Origin: Brachymonas sp049977365
GTDB taxonomy: Bacteria; Pseudomonadota; Gammaproteobacteria; Burkholderiales; Burkholderiaceae_C
Direction of reading: 5' to 3'
Assembly: GCF_049977365.1 (NCBI RefSeq)
Contig: NZ_JBNGEN010000006.1
Location: forward strand, 121,422-185,421
DNA: 64,000 bases
Under the pieces are notes generated by a model. The model searched no databases, had not been told where the DNA came from, and saw only the letters and a program-made list of their open reading frames with translations. Made by a program: the position numbers and the translations under genes. Below, piece by piece: positions 18,401 through 26,407 of the stretch (the first letter of the stretch is position 1; each line of letters opens with the position of its first letter).

Positions 18401-18607
18401 TCCTTCAGGGAGGGAACAGTCAAGCACATTTATTTTGTGGCAGAAACCAAGGGCTCCATGTCTTCCATGGAGCTGCGTGAGATCGAAAGAACCAAGATTC
18501 AATGCGCACGCAAATTTTTCGACAAAATCAACCAGCATGCCGGTGCTGCACACATCAGCTATGAGGTGGTGGACAGCTTCGACAGGCTGATGGAGCTGGT
18601 GAAGTAA
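15479..18607 (+). CDS. res: type III restriction enzyme subunit (Res)
   Basis: 1042-residue helicase-nuclease that translocates on or senses DNA using ATP and cuts it together with Mod. Walker A is METGTGKT (residues 124-131) and the motif II equivalent is DEPQ at 250-253. HSALREGWDNPNVF (about 545) and RRQEVGRGLR (motif VI) complete the superfamily 2 helicase. Near the C-terminus NYNPDWAI (about 968) and VAETKGS (about 988) form the PD...ExK nuclease site of type III Res subunits. GAGGGG lies 5 bases before the ATG. A 208-bp gap with a box array separates it from fic, so it may be separately controlled. All key motifs are intact. Confidence 0.95.
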   Translation: MKLKFKTQAYQSAAVQAVVDCFTGQPPASAEAVSYRVDPGHVACGGMLGSTVTSEDGFRNADLALTDQQVLHNIQEVQRGQNLPVSGTLDGFFTLNAKRERVPVTRQYTEVARAISRVHLDIEMETGTGKTYCYIKTIFELNRRYGWSKFIIVVPSIAIREGVAKSLEITAEHFLESYQKKARFFIYNSRQLHHLESFASDAGINVMVINVQAFNAKGKDNRRIYEVLDDFQSRRPIDVIRANRPILILDEPQRMEGAQTLKSLEEFHALMVLRYSATHRTTHHKIHRLDALDAYNQKLVKKIAARGISVKGLAGTAGYLYLQSVEISSKKPPEARVEFERRLAGGRIKRVVKLLSRGDNLYDLSHQLDQYRDGFVVSDINAHTDTLSFTNGVQLRVGDVTGDVTEAALRRIQIREAIKAHFDKEQALFQQGVKVLTLYFIDEVAKYRDYAQPDTKGDYARIFEEEYNLYLNEMLDLDETPYVQYLRGITAEKTHRGYFSIDKKTRREVNPDIEKRGENAGLSNDVEAYDLILKNKERLLSLDEPVRFIFSHSALREGWDNPNVFVICALKHSDNTISRRQEVGRGLRISVNQQGERMDDPVTVHDVNVLTVVASESYGDFVAALQKDIAESLSARPQVADEAFFTGKILKTATGNVEVTPQLARHIYKYLLKNDYTDDADHITGTYHAAKQTDVLAELPPELRPYAAQVYQLIDSVFSVSQLPEIGDDRRPKRNPLNANFDRQEFRALWNRINRKAAYSVSFKESELVQKAVAVLNDRDAGLRVTPLQYTIQRGEQAESITYEGLQAGDAFRLKASETESNYVSAHSAVRYDLIGKLAEGTQLTRRTIAEILKGMNAAVFAQFRTNPENFIAEAIRLINEQKATVIVEHLAYDEVEDKYDLDIFTASQSHQDFSKAGEKLRHHIYDYVLTDSLVERRFVTELDTSSDVVVYAKLPRGFLIPTPVGNYNPDWAISFREGTVKHIYFVAETKGSMSSMELREIERTKIQCARKFFDKINQHAGAAHISYEVVDSFDRLMELVK

Positions 18608-18630
18608 CGTGGACCCAAAAATGTACGCCC

Positions 18631-19206
18631 CTACCCCCGCCAGGCCCCCCATGCCACCAGCTCCGGCAGGTCGGGAGGGGTAGGGAGGGGGTAGAAGAGG
18701 CAGCTGGCGCGGGCGGCGTGGGTGGAGGGGGTGGCTTCGCGCAGGCCGGTGCGCAGGCACTTGTCGGCGGCTTCGAGGCGGGTCCAGGCCTGGGCACAGG
18801 TGCGGGCGCTGGCCGATGGCGGCGGGGGCGCGCCGTCGTAGAGCCGCAGCACGGCATGCCAGGCACTGGGGTCGAGCCAGCCGGCACGGGTGGCGTCCAC
18901 GCCCAGGGCACCCCGGTCGGCCATGGCGATCAGGGCGAGTCGGCCGGCGTAGCTCCAGCCGATGCCTTCGGGAGGCAGGGCCTCGGTGTCGATGGCGTGC
19001 CCGCACCACCCTTGTGCGACGCGGCGCAGCAGCCGGGCGCGGTCGCAGGCCTGGGTGGCAGGGGGGCAGGGGAGCCACCCGTAGCGCACGTGCACGGGGG
19101 GCTGGCCCGGGGGCGTGAGGGTGCACTCCCCCTGTGCGATCCAGGGCACGTCGTGCATGTTCTGCACGGTGTGCGCTGGGAGTCGGGCGCCGGGATGCGG
19201 GATCAC
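18631..19206 (-). CDS. divergent 4'-phosphopantetheinyl transferase (Sfp type)
   Basis: 191 residues if it starts at the GTG that overlaps the synthetase stop codon in a GTGA tetramer; the next ATG, 16 codons on, is an alternative. Phosphopantetheinyl transferases convert apo carrier proteins to the holo form using coenzyme A. The pattern ...WSYAGRLALIAMADRGALGVDAT (metal-binding D104) followed by WTRLEAADK (W141, E145, K149) follows the family layout. Two canonical positions differ: the Glu of GVDxE is Thr, and the Lys before E145 is Leu. Translational coupling to the adjacent carrier-domain synthetase makes that protein the obvious substrate. The weak consensus leaves open that it is impaired or acts only on this partner. 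Confidence 0.6.
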   Translation of the reverse strand: MIPHPGARLPAHTVQNMHDVPWIAQGECTLTPPGQPPVHVRYGWLPCPPATQACDRARLLRRVAQGWCGHAIDTEALPPEGIGWSYAGRLALIAMADRGALGVDATRAGWLDPSAWHAVLRLYDGAPPPPSASARTCAQAWTRLEAADKCLRTGLREATPSTHAARASCLFYPLPTPPDLPELVAWGAWRG

Positions 19207-22200
19207 TGCTCGGCGGCGGCTTTCCACGGTGCTGCGGGCGAGCCGCACCAGTCGCTGTTGGGCGGGATGTTCTCGCCCTTCATGACCAGGGTCAGCGGGC
19301 CGAGCATGGCGCCCTCGCCCAGCGTGGCGTCATACAGCACGGTGCAGCGGGCACGGATGTTGGCGCCGCGTTCGATGACGACGTTGCCGATCTTCATGAT
19401 GCGGTCCTCGAACAGGTGGGTCTGCGGGCCGCACAGGTTGTTGAGTTCGGCGTGGTCGCCCACGGTGACGCAGTCGTACTCGGTCATGTCGGTGGTGTCG
19501 AGGTAGACGTACTTGCCGACCTTGGCGCCGTACAGGCGCAGGGCCCAGGGCAGCATGGGGGTGCCGCGCAGGTAGTTGAGGAAGCTCATGACGGCCATGG
19601 ATTCGTACATGTTGGTCACGGCCTCGCTGAACCACACGAAGGGGGTCCACATGGGGTGGGCCGAGGGCTTGTAGCGGCCAATGAAGATCCACTTGAGCAG
19701 CAGCACGAAGACCATCGAGCCGAGTCCGTAGAGGGCGCCGGACATGGCCAGGTGCCAGAACATGCCGGCCCAGTCCTCGTTGCCGACGTAGGGCATCACG
19801 CTGTTGACGATGGCATAGCCCACGCCCACGCTGTAGGCGAGCGGCACCACGATGCGGAAGCTCTCGACGAGCGTGCGTCCGGTCATGCGGGCGAATCCGG
19901 GGTGGAAGGTGGTGTCCTCGTCGAAGCCGGTCACCACCTCGCGGGCCGGGAGCTGGATCGGCGGGGTGCCGAACCAGGTGTCGCCCGGTTTCATGCGGGC
20001 GCTTTCGGGAGCGCGCGACTGCACCCCGATGAGCACGTTGGGCGGGATGACGGAGCCATCGGGCACATAGGCGCCGTTGCCGACGAAGCTGCGGTGGCCC
20101 ACGGTGGTGCGGCGCAGGGTCATCCAGCCGCCTTCGACATCGTCGTCGCCGAGCATCACCGCGTCGGCGATGAAGGTTTCGTCGCCGAGCGTGAGCATGT
20201 CGGGCACCACGCCCATGGCGGTGGAGATTTCGGCACGCTTGCCGACCTTGGCGCCGAGCAGGCGGTACCACGAGGGGGCGAACACGGTGGCATAGACCGA
20301 GTGCAGGGTCTGCAGGCTGGTGTCCTGGATCTGGTTGATGATCCACTTGCGGTAGTAGGTGGAGCCGTGCACCGGGTAGCGGCCCGGCTCCATCTGCGGA
20401 ATGGCCAGCCACCGCACGGTGGCCGACAGCAGGGCCGTGAACACGATCAGGATGGCCGAGGCCGGAATGGCCAGGGTCGAGTAGTGCAGGGCCTGGGCCC
20501 AGAAGCTGCTGAAGGGGCTCTCGGGCAGCAGCCAGTCCACGAACATGAAGGTCGGGAACAGCGGCATGAAGAAGATCATGCCGATGAGGAAGGTGTTGAC
20601 GCCGTAGAAGCAGGTCTCGAACACCGCCTGGCTGAAGGTGTAGGGCGGGCGGGCCGGCAGGTGGCTGCGGTCGTAGCTGCCCACGCGCGCGGCGGGGCTG
20701 CCGAGCCAGCTCTCGCCCGAGGGTACGGACTGTCCGTCGGCCAGGGCCGACTGGCCTTCGAGCTTGGAGTATTCGCCCATGCGGGTGTTGCCTTCGAGCA
20801 CGCAGTACGAGCCCACGCTGCTTTCGGCGCCGATGTCGATGCGTCCGAACACCAGTTCGCCGCGTTCGACCCGGGCATTCTCGAAGTTCACGGCTGCGCC
20901 GATGCTCACGCCGTCCCCAATGGAGATGAGCGAGGGCACGCGCACCAGCACGCCGCCCGGTGCCACGTCACGACCGAGCTGCACGCCCACGGCCCTGAGG
21001 TAGAAGTTCATCAGGATCGAGCCGTTGAGCAGGTACAGCGGGGCTGCGTTGACCATGCGGTCGGAGAGCCACCACCGGAAGTACATCCACCCCCACAGCG
21101 GGTAACGGCCCGGTCGCACGCGGCCGAGCACGTAGCGCCGCCCGATCACTGCCAGCAGCAGGCTGGCCAGGTGCACCAGCACGAACACGCCGAGCGAGTA
21201 CAGCATGGCGCGCCAGATGCTGTCACCGGGGCTGCCGGTGAAGATGTGGTACGTGAAGAAGGGGGCGAGCCACTGCATCACCGAGATGAAGACCAGTACC
21301 GGCAGCGCCATGGCCTGGAACACGCCGCAGCGCAGGCGGCGCCACAGGGTGTTGTGCGGCGAGGGCTCGAACGGGGCGCTGGTTTCCTGCGCGCCGAGCA
21401 TGTGTTCGAGCATGGCATCGGCGATCTTGCCGAGGCGGCGGTTGCGGTACACGTCCTGCACCGTCATGGAGGCGAGCCGCGCATCGGCGCGCAGCAGCGA
21501 CACCAGCCGCGCCGCAAAGAGCGAGTGCCCGCCCAGGTCGCTGAAGAAGTCGGCATCGCGGCGCAGGGCCTCGCCGGGGAACATGCCCTTGAGCACGTCG
21601 AAGAGCAGGCGCTCGGCGTCGTTGTCGGGAGTGTCGGAGTCGGCGCTGTCCTGCGCCGGAGCGAGTTCGATGGCCTTGAGTGCCTTGCGGTCGATCTTGC
21701 CCGAGAGCAGGCGCGGGAGCACGTCCACGAATTCGTAGCGCACCGGCACCATGTACGACGGCAGACGCGCCTTGAGCGCCTCGCGCAGCTGGCTGGCCGC
21801 AGGCGGCGGCAGAGGCTGCCCGGCGTCGTCCAGATTCTGCTCGGGAGCGATCCAGGCCACGAGCTGGTCGATGTCGTTGATCTTGCGCACCAGCACGGCG
21901 GCCGTGCCCACGCCGGCCTGTTCGCACAGGGCTGCCTCGATCTCGCCGAGCTCCACCCGGAATCCCCGGATCTTGACCTGATCGTCCGCGCGTCCCAGAC
22001 ACTGCACGGCGCCGTCGTCCTGAATGCGCGCCAGGTCGCCCGTGCGGTAGAGGCGGTGCTCGCTCTCATGAGCGGCCCAGGGGTTGGGCAGGAACTTCTC
22101 GGCCGTCAGCTCGGGCCGGCCCAGGTAGCCCTGCGCCACGCCGGGGCCGATGATGCACAGCTCCCCGGTTTCGCCGGGCGGCACGGGCTTCTGCTGCTCG

Positions 22201-23270
22201 TCAAGCACCAGCATGCCGTAGTTGGGCAGCGGCCAGCCGATGGTCACCGGCCTGTCGCGGGTGAGCAGGGCCAGGCTGGCAGACACCGTGGCCTCGGTCG
22301 GGCCGTAGGTGTTGAAGATCTGCAGGCCGGGGCGGTCGAAGCGCGCCACCAGGGCATCGGGGCACATTTCGCCGCCCAGATTGATGATGCGCAGGCCTGG
22401 CACCTCGGTGCTGAACAGCGCCAGGAGCGTGGGTACGGCATGCAGCACGGTGATGCCGTTGTCCTGCAGGGCACGCGGCAGCGCATCCGGGTCGCTCACC
22501 AGGGCCTTGGGGGCTACCCACAGCGTGGCGCCCACCAGATAGCTGATCCAGATTTCCTCGAACGACATGTCGAAGGCCACCGAGAACCCCTGGTACACCC
22601 GGTCGTTCTCGGTCACGCCCAGCACCTCGTTCTCGCTGCGCAGGAAGTGGGTGATGTTGGCGTGCTCGATCACGATGCCCTTGGGCTTGCCCGTCGAGCC
22701 ACTGGTGTAGATCACATAGGCCGGGTGGTGCGGAGCCAGCTCCGCGCGCCGCGTCAGCGGGCCTTCCACCTCGGCCAGCAGCTCCCCGTGCCGCCAGGTG
22801 ACATAGGGTTCCTGGGCCAGACCTTCGGCCCAGTCGCTGTGGCACACCAGTCCGGCCGCGCTGGCGTCTTCGAGACACACGGCAATGCGGTCGGTCGGCA
22901 CATCGGCATCGAAGGGCAGCCAGGCCGCCCCTGCCTTGGTGATGCCGAGCTGCATCACCAGCAGCTCCAGCCCGCGTGGCAGCCACAGACCCACGATCTG
23001 GCCGGGGTGCACCCCGTGGGTCATGAGGTGGTGGGCCACCAGGTCGGCCGCATGGTCGAGCTGCGCGTAGGTCAGGGTGTTGCCGCTTGCGCCATCGATC
23101 AGCGCCACCTTGTGCGGCAGCCGCTGCGCCGTGGCCTCGAAGACATCAGGCAGCATCTCGTGCCGCATCAGATCGGGCCGGCGCGGACCGCGCACGATCA
23201 GGGGCTCGACGCCGCCCTTGACAGGTTGGGGCGCCTCAGGCGGCAGGACGGCGTGGGAAGAAGGCGACAA
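19203..23270 (-). CDS. single-module non-ribosomal peptide synthetase of the Pls/PosA type
   Basis: 1355 residues: an adenylation domain (about 40-530), a carrier domain and a long membrane region. Adenylation motifs include YTSGSTGKPKG (about 187), NTYGPTEATV, YRTGDLAR, DDQVKIRGFRVELGEIEAAL and LLSGKIDRKAL. The carrier motif DLGGHSL puts the phosphopantetheine serine near residue 582. The C-terminal 700 residues have about six hydrophobic segments alternating with hexapeptide-repeat blocks (VSIGAAVNFENARVERG, GVVPDMLTLGDETFIADAV). This is the terminal-domain layout of poly-lysine/poly-ornithine type synthetases. There is no classical condensation or thioesterase domain. The start is TTG with GGAGA 7 bases upstream. 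It is followed by a phosphopantetheinyl transferase gene. Confidence 0.88.
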   Translation of the reverse strand: MSPSSHAVLPPEAPQPVKGGVEPLIVRGPRRPDLMRHEMLPDVFEATAQRLPHKVALIDGASGNTLTYAQLDHAADLVAHHLMTHGVHPGQIVGLWLPRGLELLVMQLGITKAGAAWLPFDADVPTDRIAVCLEDASAAGLVCHSDWAEGLAQEPYVTWRHGELLAEVEGPLTRRAELAPHHPAYVIYTSGSTGKPKGIVIEHANITHFLRSENEVLGVTENDRVYQGFSVAFDMSFEEIWISYLVGATLWVAPKALVSDPDALPRALQDNGITVLHAVPTLLALFSTEVPGLRIINLGGEMCPDALVARFDRPGLQIFNTYGPTEATVSASLALLTRDRPVTIGWPLPNYGMLVLDEQQKPVPPGETGELCIIGPGVAQGYLGRPELTAEKFLPNPWAAHESEHRLYRTGDLARIQDDGAVQCLGRADDQVKIRGFRVELGEIEAALCEQAGVGTAAVLVRKINDIDQLVAWIAPEQNLDDAGQPLPPPAASQLREALKARLPSYMVPVRYEFVDVLPRLLSGKIDRKALKAIELAPAQDSADSDTPDNDAERLLFDVLKGMFPGEALRRDADFFSDLGGHSLFAARLVSLLRADARLASMTVQDVYRNRRLGKIADAMLEHMLGAQETSAPFEPSPHNTLWRRLRCGVFQAMALPVLVFISVMQWLAPFFTYHIFTGSPGDSIWRAMLYSLGVFVLVHLASLLLAVIGRRYVLGRVRPGRYPLWGWMYFRWWLSDRMVNAAPLYLLNGSILMNFYLRAVGVQLGRDVAPGGVLVRVPSLISIGDGVSIGAAVNFENARVERGELVFGRIDIGAESSVGSYCVLEGNTRMGEYSKLEGQSALADGQSVPSGESWLGSPAARVGSYDRSHLPARPPYTFSQAVFETCFYGVNTFLIGMIFFMPLFPTFMFVDWLLPESPFSSFWAQALHYSTLAIPASAILIVFTALLSATVRWLAIPQMEPGRYPVHGSTYYRKWIINQIQDTSLQTLHSVYATVFAPSWYRLLGAKVGKRAEISTAMGVVPDMLTLGDETFIADAVMLGDDDVEGGWMTLRRTTVGHRSFVGNGAYVPDGSVIPPNVLIGVQSRAPESARMKPGDTWFGTPPIQLPAREVVTGFDEDTTFHPGFARMTGRTLVESFRIVVPLAYSVGVGYAIVNSVMPYVGNEDWAGMFWHLAMSGALYGLGSMVFVLLLKWIFIGRYKPSAHPMWTPFVWFSEAVTNMYESMAVMSFLNYLRGTPMLPWALRLYGAKVGKYVYLDTTDMTEYDCVTVGDHAELNNLCGPQTHLFEDRIMKIGNVVIERGANIRARCTVLYDATLGEGAMLGPLTLVMKGENIPPNSDWCGSPAAPWKAAAEQ

Positions 23271-23637
23271 TTTTTATTCTCCGTTCGGTGCAGGTCCCGC
23301 CAGGCGACAGGCCCCATGGCTGCTCGGCAGTCGGATGGGGCATGCCATTGCATGCATTTCCGGTACTGGCGCGCTCCAGGGCTCCATTATCAGGAAAGAG
23401 ACAGCATCCGTTCACAGATGGGAGGTGTTACAGAGGTGCCAAGTGGTTGCTGCAGACATGCAGTGTCCGGTTTCAGACGGCGCAGCCTGCAGAACTGAAA
23501 GTATTGTCCTCCATCGCTCCCGTCCGTGCAGGGCGGGGTGCGACGGCAGAGGTGCCTTCCTGCAGCAGCCTCCTGGCGTCTGCTTCATCCGGCGAGGCCG
23601 CACTGCTGTCGTTGCGGGTCGCGCTTGCGGGGGCGTT
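23271..23637. other. 367-bp gap upstream of the synthetase gene
   Basis: No gene is supported here. On the minus strand a TGATAAT element (about 23393-23399) could be an extended -10 for the synthetase gene, but no good -35 lies at the right distance. No terminator hairpin for rsmI was recognised. Confidence 0.4.
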
Positions 23638-24627
23638 TCAGGTGGCGTCTTCGGCCTCGGTGCCTTCCTGCTTCCATGCCAGCGCCTGGGCATAGAGTGC
23701 GTTGCGCGAGGCACCGGTCAGTTCCGTCGCCAGACGCACCGCCGCCCGTGTGGGCAGCTCGGCAAGCAGCAGGCGCAACGCGCGCAGGGCGGGCTCGGGC
23801 AGGGCAGCATCGTTCCGGGATTCGGCAGGCAGGGCATGCACGACCACGACGAATTCGCCGCGTGCGCGCTCCGGCGCACCGCCGATCCAGGCATCCGCTT
23901 CATCTGCAGGCAGGGTCACGATGGTCTCGAACTGCTTGGTCAGCTCACGGGCCAGCGTGACGGGGCGTGCGCCCAGCACGGCCAGCTCCCGGCACAGGGC
24001 GGCAATGCGGTGCGGAGCTTCGAGCAGCACCACCGTGCGCCGCTCCGCCTGCAGGGCCTGCAGCGCCTGGGCACGCTCCCCGCCCTTGCCGGGCAGGAAT
24101 CCGGCAAACACCCAGCCTCCCTCCAGTCCTGCCACGCCATTGCTGAGCTGGGTGGTATCTGCCCCCGACGCACACAGCGCCGTGAGCACGCTGCTCGCAC
24201 CGGGCAGCGGCATCACCCGCAGGCCAGCCTCGCGCACGGCCTGCACCAGCCGGGCGCCGGGATCGCTCACGGCGGGCGTGCCGGCATCGCTCACATACGC
24301 AATCCGTTCCCCCTGCCGCAGCCGCGCCACCACGCCCTGCGCCGCCGTCTCCTCGTTGTGCTGGTGCAGCGCGAGCAGCTGGGGCTGCGGCCGGGCCAGG
24401 CCGTAGGCTCGCAGCATGGCCTGGGTGTGTCGGGTGTCCTCGCAGGCCACCGCATCCACCATCTGCAGCACCTGCAGTGCCCGTACCGTGATGTCGGCCA
24501 GGTTGCCGATCGGGGTGGCGACCAGATACAGGGTGCCTGCCGGATATGATTGGTGCGCAGCAGCGCCCGGCACGGCCTGCAGCAGCGGGCCAAAATCGGC
24601 AGTCAGGGTAGGAGCGACGGACGGCAA
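23638..24627 (-). CDS. rsmI: 16S rRNA (cytidine1402-2'-O)-methyltransferase
   Basis: 329 residues. RsmI methylates the ribose of C1402 in the 16S decoding centre with AdoMet. Tetrapyrrole-methylase fold motifs are present: GTLYLVATPIGNLADIT near the start, EDTRHT, YVSDAGTPAVSDPG (about 115-128) and MPLPGASSVLTAL. A TTG start is chosen because AAGGA lies 6 bases upstream; the only in-frame ATG is 15 codons earlier, inside the divergent yraN gene. With this start the codons of rsmI and yraN share base 24627. rsmI-yraN-dolP adjacency matches the yraL-yraN-diaA-yraP order of enteric bacteria, minus diaA. Confidence 0.9.
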   Translation of the reverse strand: MPSVAPTLTADFGPLLQAVPGAAAHQSYPAGTLYLVATPIGNLADITVRALQVLQMVDAVACEDTRHTQAMLRAYGLARPQPQLLALHQHNEETAAQGVVARLRQGERIAYVSDAGTPAVSDPGARLVQAVREAGLRVMPLPGASSVLTALCASGADTTQLSNGVAGLEGGWVFAGFLPGKGGERAQALQALQAERRTVVLLEAPHRIAALCRELAVLGARPVTLARELTKQFETIVTLPADEADAWIGGAPERARGEFVVVVHALPAESRNDAALPEPALRALRLLLAELPTRAAVRLATELTGASRNALYAQALAWKQEGTEAEDAT

Positions 24628-25049
24628 TGGGATTCCTTTTCGGCGGAGCAGCAGGACGCGGGCGCACGGCACGCACGGACACGCGTGCCCAGGGAGACGC
24701 AGCCGAAGCCCAGGCCGTCGCCTGGCTGGAGCGGCGGGGCCTGCGTCTCGTGCAGCGCAACTACCGCACCCCCGGGCGGGGTGGCGGCGAAATCGACGCC
24801 ATTATGCGCGCCCCCGACGGCACGCTGGTGTTCGTCGAGGTACGCCTCCGTCACGACGGTCTCCATGGCGGAGCAGCAGCCAGCATCGGCCCCATCAAGC
24901 AGCGGCGCCTCATTCTGGCCGCCCAGCATTTCCTGGCGTCCTGTGCACGTCTGCCAGCCTGCCGCTTCGATGTCATGGCAGGGCAGCCCGATGCAGCCGG
25001 CCACCTGCAGTGGGAATGGTTACAAGCCGCCTTCGACGCCTCGTTATGA
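24627..25049 (+). CDS. yraN: YraN family (UPF0102) nuclease-like protein
   Basis: 140-residue cytosolic protein with the endonuclease-like UPF0102 fold. It shows GDAAEAQAVAWLERRGLRLVQRNYR (about 24-47), then GGGEIDAIMR and LVFVEVRLR, which correspond to the D...ExK-like core of the family; the last position reads EVR rather than EVK. The biochemical role is not established. The start is ATG with GGAG about 13 bases upstream, a long spacing. It is divergent from rsmI with overlapping start codons. Confidence 0.85.
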   Translation: MGFLFGGAAGRGRTARTDTRAQGDAAEAQAVAWLERRGLRLVQRNYRTPGRGGGEIDAIMRAPDGTLVFVEVRLRHDGLHGGAAASIGPIKQRRLILAAQHFLASCARLPACRFDVMAGQPDAAGHLQWEWLQAAFDASL

Positions 25050-25138
25050 TGGCATGCGTTCCATCGGGCAGGGCGACGCCATCCGGACGTGCCTGCCCCG
25101 GCTCTGTGTTGTGCCTCACTGTCCCAGGAGTTCCTGTC

Positions 25139-25867
25139 ATGCCCCGTTTCCCTGCCTCGTTCCCCCTGCGAGCCCTGTGCGCCACCCTGGTTCTGGGCAG
25201 CACTCTCACGGCCTGCGCTCCCCTGCTCGTTGGCGGTGCAGCCGGAGGCGCCATGCTGGCAGTGGACCGGCGCACCTCGGGCGCCCAGCTCGACGACGAG
25301 GGCATCGAGCTCCGGGCCAAGAACCGCATGGCCAGCGCCCTGCAGGAGCGCGGCCATCTCGACCCCGTCAGCTACAACCGCATCCTGCTGCTCACCGGAC
25401 AGGTGCCCACCGAAGCCGATCGCCAGCAGGCCGAAGCCGTGGCCCGCACCGTGCCCAACGTGCGCAATGTGGTCAATGAGCTCACCGTCGGTCCGGCGGC
25501 CAGCCTGTCTCAGCGTACCTCCGACAGCCTCACCACCGGCCGCGTCAAGTCGGCCCTGCTGGGTACCAGGAGCCTGCAGTCCGGCGCCATCAAGGTTGTC
25601 ACCGAACTCAGTACCGTCTACCTCATGGGCATCGTCACCCCACGCGAGGCAGACCTGGCCACCAGCACCGTGCGCGATGTCAACGGTGTGCTCAAGGTCG
25701 TGAAAGTGTTCGAAATCGTGAACGAATCGGCCCTCAACGGCGGCACCATCGACAGCCCTGCGGCTGCGCGTCGCACCCCCGATGCAGCCGCCTCGGCGGC
25801 CTCCGCCACCCCCGTCGCGGGCGCAGCCGTCACCACTCCCGTCACCTCCGGCTCCACCACACCGTGA
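25139..25867 (+). CDS. dolP: BON-domain outer-membrane lipoprotein, DolP (YraP) like
   Basis: 242 residues. A lipoprotein signal ends LTAC with the acylated cysteine at residue 26, followed by two BON domains (about 45-115 and 125-200; NRILLLTGQVPTEADRQQAEAVA and STVYLMGIVTPREADLATSTV). A Pro/Ala/Thr-rich tail of about 40 residues closes the protein. DolP supports outer-membrane integrity and the BAM machinery at division sites. AGGAG lies 8 bases before the ATG. The yraN-dolP order supports orthology; the usual sedoheptulose-isomerase-like diaA between them is absent. Confidence 0.88.
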   Translation: MPRFPASFPLRALCATLVLGSTLTACAPLLVGGAAGGAMLAVDRRTSGAQLDDEGIELRAKNRMASALQERGHLDPVSYNRILLLTGQVPTEADRQQAEAVARTVPNVRNVVNELTVGPAASLSQRTSDSLTTGRVKSALLGTRSLQSGAIKVVTELSTVYLMGIVTPREADLATSTVRDVNGVLKVVKVFEIVNESALNGGTIDSPAAARRTPDAAASAASATPVAGAAVTTPVTSGSTTP

Positions 25868-25880
25868 GGCGGTGCCGCGC

Positions 25881-26396
25881 TCACAGCCAGCGCCGCACCC
25901 GGCGGCAGTAGCGCGCGTATGCTTCCCCAAAGCGGCTGTGCAGCAGCCGCTCCTCGGGCCGGATCTGGAAACGCTGCAGATAGGCCATGGCCAGCGGCAC
26001 GCACAGCAGGGCCAGTGGGTGTGCCAGCCAGCACCCCCAGCCCAGCAGCACCAGCGCCATGCCCAGATACATGGGATTGCGCGTGTGCCGGTACACCCCG
26101 TCCTGTGCCAGCCGGCTCGCCCGCGCAGGATGCAGCGGATCCGGCGTGGTGCGCAGCTTGCGGAACATTCCCAGCCCGGACAGCGCCATCCCCATGCCAC
26201 AGGCCGCTGCGCACAGCGCCAGCGTGATGCGCCACGCAACGGGCAGGTGCCACTCCCAGGCAGGAGTGCCGCGTGCTGCGCCGTACATGAGGGCCGCGCA
26301 CAGCCCATCCACCACCGGAGGCGGAATTCGGCATTCCAGTCCCCTGGGCCGCACCTCCTCGGGCACAGCGGTTGCATCGGGCTGCAGCGAGCGCAT
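25881..26396 (-). CDS. isoprenylcysteine carboxyl methyltransferase-like membrane protein
   Basis: 171 residues with several hydrophobic segments and the motif GVYRHTRNPMYLG (about 98-110) followed by RPEERLLHSRFGEAYARYCRRVRRW at the C-terminus. This pair marks the ICMT/phospholipid-methyltransferase superfamily, which uses AdoMet at the inner membrane. The bacterial substrate is unknown. It lies 11 bases after proC on the same strand and is probably co-transcribed; it is convergent with dolP. The ribosome site is weak. Confidence 0.8.
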   Translation of the reverse strand: MRSLQPDATAVPEEVRPRGLECRIPPPVVDGLCAALMYGAARGTPAWEWHLPVAWRITLALCAAACGMGMALSGLGMFRKLRTTPDPLHPARASRLAQDGVYRHTRNPMYLGMALVLLGWGCWLAHPLALLCVPLAMAYLQRFQIRPEERLLHSRFGEAYARYCRRVRRWL

Positions 26397-26407
26397 CTCG
26401 GGAAGAC

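Noticed and set aside
15239..19126. 1295-codon open frame on the minus strand opposite res
   Set aside because: It lacks any recognisable domain and covers an intact Res gene, so it is an artefact of codon bias.
19134..23498. Very long open frame opposite the peptide synthetase
   Set aside because: Its translation is rich in His, Val, Gly and Arg runs with no motif, as expected for the complement of a high-GC gene. The minus strand carries complete adenylation and carrier motifs.
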